Assembly (NCBI GenBank): GCA_000708835.1 | Contig: DF236976.1 | Coordinates: 124,001 to 188,000, forward strand | DNA from: Klebsormidium nitens | Taxonomy: Eukaryota > Streptophyta > Klebsormidiophyceae > Klebsormidiales > Klebsormidiaceae | Direction of reading: 5' to 3' | Length of the DNA stretch: 64,000 nt | Part shown: positions 59,401 through 64,000 of the stretch, one piece after another | Numbering within the stretch: position 1 is the first letter of the stretch | Layout: each line of letters begins with the position of its first letter | Notes under the pieces: generated by a model | What the model saw: only the letters and a program-made list of their open reading frames with translations | Told to the model about the DNA's origin: nothing | The model's database searches: none | Made by a program: the position numbers and the translations under genes

Positions 59401-62400
59401 GGTACAGTCAGACCGGTCGGGCGACCTGCGGGCCTTACCCCTGAGGACCGAGGTCGCCTCTGCCAGCAGCTCCTCGAAGCACGCGAGCGCACTGCTCTCC
59501 GCCTTCTTGGGCAGGCCCGCTGACTGCAGCAGCTGCGCCCAGTCCGGCTGGCCGTCTGGAAATTGGAAACGGAGTAAAAATGGGTTGGCTTTCGCGTCGA
59601 CTGACAGGTCGGAAGATTTTCTAAGGAATCCCCCTCCACTATAGCCCCTCGAATCGATGGTTGGATTGGTAAAAACGACCAACCTGACCGTCGATCCTTG
59701 GGGTGTATATTCTAGGAGGATTCGTTTACGTTGGCTCGGGAGTCCACGTTCTCCCTCCTTCCTTCCTGACGATTGCTCCACTTTGAGTCCTCGCACCTTT
59801 ATCTTAAGTACACGAAGGTATCGCCCTTCTTAAACTGCGAATCAAATCTAAGCGCCCAAACTTCTCACGCTCATTCTTCGATGCGAAGACTCAAACAGCA
59901 GCACAAGCTACGAAGTAATTGGTCCTGGCCGTCTTGTCTTATTAAAAGTGGTACCCATAAAGAGTTCAAGTTCAGTACGAGCGTCCGTCCTGCACTGAGG
60001 TAACGCTTACTCTCCAAGAAGCCACGGTGTCCTCATACCTGGTGTTTCCGGGAGCCCAAAGGCGGTCAGCGCCCGCACCAGATCCTGCTTCTCCTTCTTG
60101 GACCAGGCCGGCCGCTTGCCCGCCTTGCCAGCCGCCGGCGCGGCGGGGCCCTCCTCCTGCTCCAAAAAAGCGTTGACTTTTGACAGTGTAACCACGGCTA
60201 GCTTGAACTGGAACAGAAGACTGAATGGTACCGGCTCATGTTGCCCATGTGAGAGTGGAACAGACAGGTCCTCAAAAGTCGACGTCATTTCTCGACGGTA
60301 CTGCTGACTACTTTGTTTTCTTGGCGCACCCCTATTTCTGTTTCAGAATGATGCAGCTCTACCGTTCTTCCTCAAACCCTTCCAGATTAAAGTTGCTAGC
60401 GAGATAGGAGCGGCTTCTGAAAAACCTCCCGTTGGCTCCAACTCGATTTGCTAGGACTTGCAAACGACAAGCCGGGCTGTGAGAATGCCTTAACACCCCC
60501 ATCGTGGCCCGCCCTAGATCCCATACAGCGAAGGGGGCCATCAGAGCAACTCCTCAAGCCATGTTCCTTGGAACGTGTTGCAGGACAATATTAGCACGAA
60601 AAAAGCTGCTTGAGATGACCTCAGTTAAATTACGGTTGCATGATCCTAGACGCAACTCCTGGCCCGAAACGCTCACCTTTTGCAGGTGAATCCCGACCGG
60701 CTTCTTCAACCCCCGCGCCAGATGCGTGATCAATCTCTTCAACCGCAGAGTCAGCGGGACCGATGCGGGCCATCCCCCCACGCCCTCTTTCTCGTCCCCA
60801 TCTTCTTCCCCCTCCTCCTCTCCACTCTTTCTCCTCTTCTTCCCGGCTTTCTTCTTCGCGCCCCCTTCTCCATCCTCCCCCGGCCCACTCTTCTCCGGCG
60901 GGGATCCCTTCTCCGACTTTTCCGCCGACCCCCCTCCTGACACCCCCGCACCGTCACCCCCCCGGGGGGACACGTCCTCTGCTGGGGCGTTAAGGTCCAG
61001 ATCAATCAGTGGGCGCTTTTCCCCACTCCCCCCGCTTCCGACCAACTTCACCTCCAATCCGGGGGCCAGCCTACTGGGCTCAACTACCCCCCCTATCGGA
61101 ATTTCTACCTCCGCTGAGCCCCCTGCCGCAAGGTCCCCCTCCACGAGGCTCTCGATGAAACTCTCGGCGACGACTCCCTCCCCGTCTGCGTCCTCTTGGT
61201 CGCCCTCCTCTCCTTCGCCCTCCGCTTGCTTCTTCCGCCGCCGCTTCCGACGGACGGGCTCCGCGGCGCCCTCTGCCTCGAGCGCTGGCGCAAATGCTTC
61301 TGCAAACTGCAAAAGAGAACCGCAACAGCACTGAGCTTGCTTTTAGCGCTTTGGTTGGTTCAGCATAATCCAACTCGAGAAAGAAGCAACTGAACTTAAG
61401 CTAATCCAACCGACCGAGAATGCGGGAATCTCGGCGTTTCCCAGATCGTCGACCAACAAACCACCCAACCTTCTGCCCACCCATCCACATAATCGTGACG
61501 AGCAGATTGTGCATGTAGACACCTCAAAAGTGTACACCTGACCGCCATACAGGTATAAGAAACAAATCCCTTAACCCACCTCCGGATCCACCCTGACTGC
61601 GTCGTAGTTTGCATAACCGTGCCGGTAGACGCCCACCATCAGCGCAATGTCAGCATTGCGTGTCCACCACGTGGCAGGCTTTGTGCCGTCCTCTGCTATC
61701 AGCAAGATGATTTTGAACGCGTCCTTCTGCGTGGCTTTGCTGCCGCACACGTGCAGCGCGTGGTCCAAACCGTCCAGAAGTTGCAGGCGACGCACCCACG
61801 ACTTGGCGTTGGTTGGCAGCTTGGCAAACACGCCGACGCGCGCAGCCACCTGGGAAGAAGTAAGATAGGCGCGGGAAGAAGTAAGATAGGCGCTTTTCGG
61901 TTTAAATGCATGAGCTGCACAATAAGACTGGAGGATATTTTTGGTGCGGCGTTGACATCGAACACCTGTGAAGAGGGTCGTCGAGCGTTTGGACAAAGAT
62001 TTCAGCGAGGGACATAAATTCTGTGCGCGAACAAGTAGTGGAGTTGTTTGTTCTTCTAGTAAGGAAGACAGTTTACATGAGAGGAAGAGCCAGCGTCCTT
62101 CTCAGCAGAGTTGCAATGGCAGGAATGCTTGGTGCCTTCACAGGAGGCTTGGCTACCCTCAACTTTTAGTCGTCATGCACAGTGAAAAGCCCCTGCCGAA
62201 ACTGAGAACGAACCAATGGACGTAATCGACCTTCAGGATTGGAGCGAATAAATCGACATATATGTGAATTTTAGGTCAGACCCGCCTGCTCTTGCTTCAT
62301 TCAGGACCTTCAGGCGACTCGTGAAACAGATAGGAACCCTCAGCATAACCTCCAATAATTGATCAATCTCCCGGCTCATTGGTGCGAAGGAAACATTCTA

Positions 62401-63986
62401 CTTATAGCCTGTCCCCAACACTGCGAACTCCCAAACCTTCAGACCCCAAAGCTAAAAAAGCTGGAAAAGCATAACCTCAAAAGCTGATTCTTCGCTCGAG
62501 GAGGCAGTAGTACCTCGGGCCCGGTTTCCACGTCGTCCCCATGCGCTCTCCGTTTCAGCAGGTCCTGCATCCGCTTCTGCGTGAGCGTCGCGTCGGAGCC
62601 CTCGATGTGCGCCAGGCACTGCTCCAACAGCTGGTATGCTGCGTCGGTCACATCGCCCAGCAGCTGGCGCGACTTCTTGTGGCACTGCCGCATGTGGCTG
62701 GGTGAGGGAACGAGGAGAGAAGACTTAGAAGCTTTGTGAGATTCAGTCCACTTATGCTAGGCTGCTCCTGCGACTTCTTGTGGCGCTGCCGCATGTGGCT
62801 GGGGAGAAGAAGCAGAAACAGGGATGAGTCATCATCAAGTATTATTGCTGAAGGGGCCTAAGGCAATTATCGATATGGAAAGCTAGCTCCAGCAAAGAAA
62901 TGCAACCCTCCTCACAGAGCGAAAGGCAAAGTACATCTCAGAGCCTCTTGACACAAGCAGCCAGAGCAGGCTTCTAGCTAGTCGGGGGGAAACTGAAAGC
63001 AAGCCTCTTGAAACAAGCAGCCACAGCAGCCTCCTAGCTAGTTGGCGAAGTAACGAGCCGCACCTCTGCACCTTTTCTAAGCGTCCTAGACCAAAGAGGA
63101 AGAGGGACCGCTTGAACGCCTCCCGTTCCGGATCCGTCCACGGGGCTTGGCTTCGTGGGGCATCGATCGGCCCAGTCTCGACCGAGGCCGCCAGCTCGTT
63201 CTGGATCATGCGCCGCATCTTGGCGAGGTCCTGACGTCAGCAAAGGCTGGGTTAAGTGAGGCACTAGTAGGCCGGAATCCCAATCTCAGATCCTTTCTCC
63301 GAGTGAGTGACCGGTGATCCACGCAACTCTATGGAACGCCCGAAGATGATTTGGTGACAGCTGGATTATTTAAGTTCGTAAGGAAGAGGCGACCTTTGAC
63401 AGTTTGCACAGCTGCCGTTGCGTCTTCAAGGCAGGCAGAATTGCTCACAATTACCAGATTACGTAAGCTGATCGTCTTCGACTGAGATAAGTTCTCTCGC
63501 ACACAACAAGTATCAAACACTCTATTGCCCTTGGATGCCCTCCCGACTCAAAGCCGTCAACAGAGCATGTCGGATGGCAGGCAACAAGATTCTGGCTGGC
63601 CACAAGCTACCGACCACTTTGAATTTGAAGCAGACGGGCCAATGGAAAGGCCATTGGTGAGAAGAATTGCTTCACGAGCAATTGTGTCGCAGCCCCAAGT
63701 ATGCTCACCTCCTCTTCAGGCGTTAAGAAAAGCACGGTCTGTCCTTCTTGCCCCTCGTCCCCTGGCTTCACGTACTTGCCGTGCGTTTTGGCCACCCCCT
63801 TATCTTTCCTCGTCTTCCGTCGCCGCACCAGCACTCCCTCCGCATTTTCCGTCACATCCTCTTCCCCCTCAGACGATTGCCTCCGCCTTTTCTCCTTGAG
63901 CTTCTTCCGTCGTATGACGATGTTTCCGGACTGCCCCCTCATGAACAGATTGCCGTCCTCGGACTTCTGCCACAGGCGCTTGGGAC
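56463..63986 (-). CDS. CHD subfamily III (CHD6-9/Kismet-like) remodeller, C-terminal part
   Basis: Minus-strand exons: 63986-63709, 63230-63064, 62697-62514, 61849-61580, 61306-60677, 60156-60039, 59555-59439, 59113-59055, 58769-58686, 58349-58233, 57607-57242 and 56789-56463. They give 904 aa in the window, all phases matching; the 63986 exon opens at an acceptor in phase 1, so the gene continues left-of-start beyond 64000. Order matches the region after the helicase in CHD7/8: SANT-like WTDPEREAFKRSLFLFGLGR; KSWVRRLQLLDGL; WWTRNADIALMVGVYRHGY and DAVRVDPE; an acidic/basic linker of 210 residues; LRLKRLITHLARG; second SANT WSKKEKQDLVRALTAFGLP with DWAQLLQSAGLPKK; a Cys cluster (CTCTCSHC); LLDRLETLEILRKAL; WWQAGLHDREFSLGVIKHG and DPSLAF; and a tail with a nuclear signal (KPTKRRR). 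The ATPase and chromodomains are outside. The last intron donor (57241) is the least certain. Confidence 0.85.
61852..61893. repeat. perfect 2 x 21-bp tandem repeat at a splice acceptor
   Basis: The unit starting GGGAAGAAGTAAGATAGG, 21 bp long, occurs twice without mismatch and directly abuts the acceptor AG of the CHD exon that starts at 61849. On the transcribed strand it duplicates a CTTAC plus pyrimidine tract. Confidence 0.95.
62669..62803. repeat. 34-bp duplication carrying an exon start and its acceptor
   Basis: 62669-62702 and 62770-62803 are identical except for one base. The first copy spans the 3' splice site and first residues of the CHD exon starting at 62697 (HMRQCHKK). The second lies inside the preceding intron with its own CCCAG acceptor. 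Confidence 0.95.
62943..63045. repeat. 60-bp-spaced imperfect direct repeat
   Basis: A block of about 43 bp beginning GCCTCTTGACACAAGCAGCC is repeated at 63003 with several substitutions, inside a CHD intron. Confidence 0.85.
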
Positions 63987-64000
63987 CTGAGGAAAGCTTG

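Noticed and set aside
60726-61334. 202-codon plus-strand Ser/Pro-rich ORF
   Set aside because: Antisense of the acidic/basic CHD exon, which has matching splice sites and phases on the minus strand.
1-64000. CRISPR arrays, prophage, bacterial operons, complete transposons
   Set aside because: None seen: no regularly spaced repeats, no transposase or integrase-like frame, and the gene structure is eukaryotic.

Overview
The window is nuclear DNA of an intron-rich eukaryote. Every well-supported protein gene except possibly the F-box gene is split by GT-AG introns, mostly 150-900 bp, and there is one scaffold gap of 20 N. The gene set (plant-style ITPK, paired universal stress proteins, LEA-like protein, PRA1 protein, F-box protein) together with families better known from animals and protists (CEMIP/TMEM2-like G8 protein, CHD6-9-like remodeller, ZMYND15-like MYND protein, clade-3-like catalase) suggests a streptophyte alga such as Klebsormidium. 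That assignment is my inference and was not tested by any search. Exon models were built by hand from reading frame, splice sites and phase. Where a total is quoted, the exon phases close to a multiple of three.

Layout. 0.3-5.2 kb (+): an unrecognised multi-pass membrane protein, 5' end not seen. 6.3-12.1 kb (-): two tandem universal stress protein (USP) genes with matching exon structures. 13.3-19.2 kb (-): a heme catalase. 20.9-22.1 kb (+): a small LEA-like protein, head-to-head with the catalase. 22.9-27.0 kb (-): an inositol-tetrakisphosphate 1-kinase. 27.7-38.8 kb (+): a 19-exon gene for a secreted G8-domain protein of about 1178 residues, resembling CEMIP/TMEM2. It is divergent from the ITPK gene. 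39.9-42.3 kb (-): a PRA1-family membrane protein. 43.5-46.3 kb (+): a hotdog-fold thioesterase. 47.6-49.0 kb (+): an F-box protein with a reading-frame break or an 89-nt intron. 50.9-55.3 kb (-): a MYND zinc-finger protein of the ZMYND15/MSS51 type. 55.4 kb (+): a complete tRNA-Ser(GCU). 56.5-64.0 kb (-): the C-terminal 900 or so residues of a CHD subfamily III (CHD6-9/Kismet-like) remodeller, continuing past the right edge.

How the genes fit together. No operon-like organisation is expected or seen. The 6-27 kb half is rich in stress-related families (two USPs, catalase, LEA-like protein, ITPK), and a G-box lies between the divergent catalase and LEA genes. The most unusual content is in the 27-39 kb and 56-64 kb genes: a full CEMIP-like ectoenzyme architecture carrying an extra C-terminal beta-sandwich module, and a CHD6-9-type C-terminal region, both in a genome that otherwise looks plant-like.
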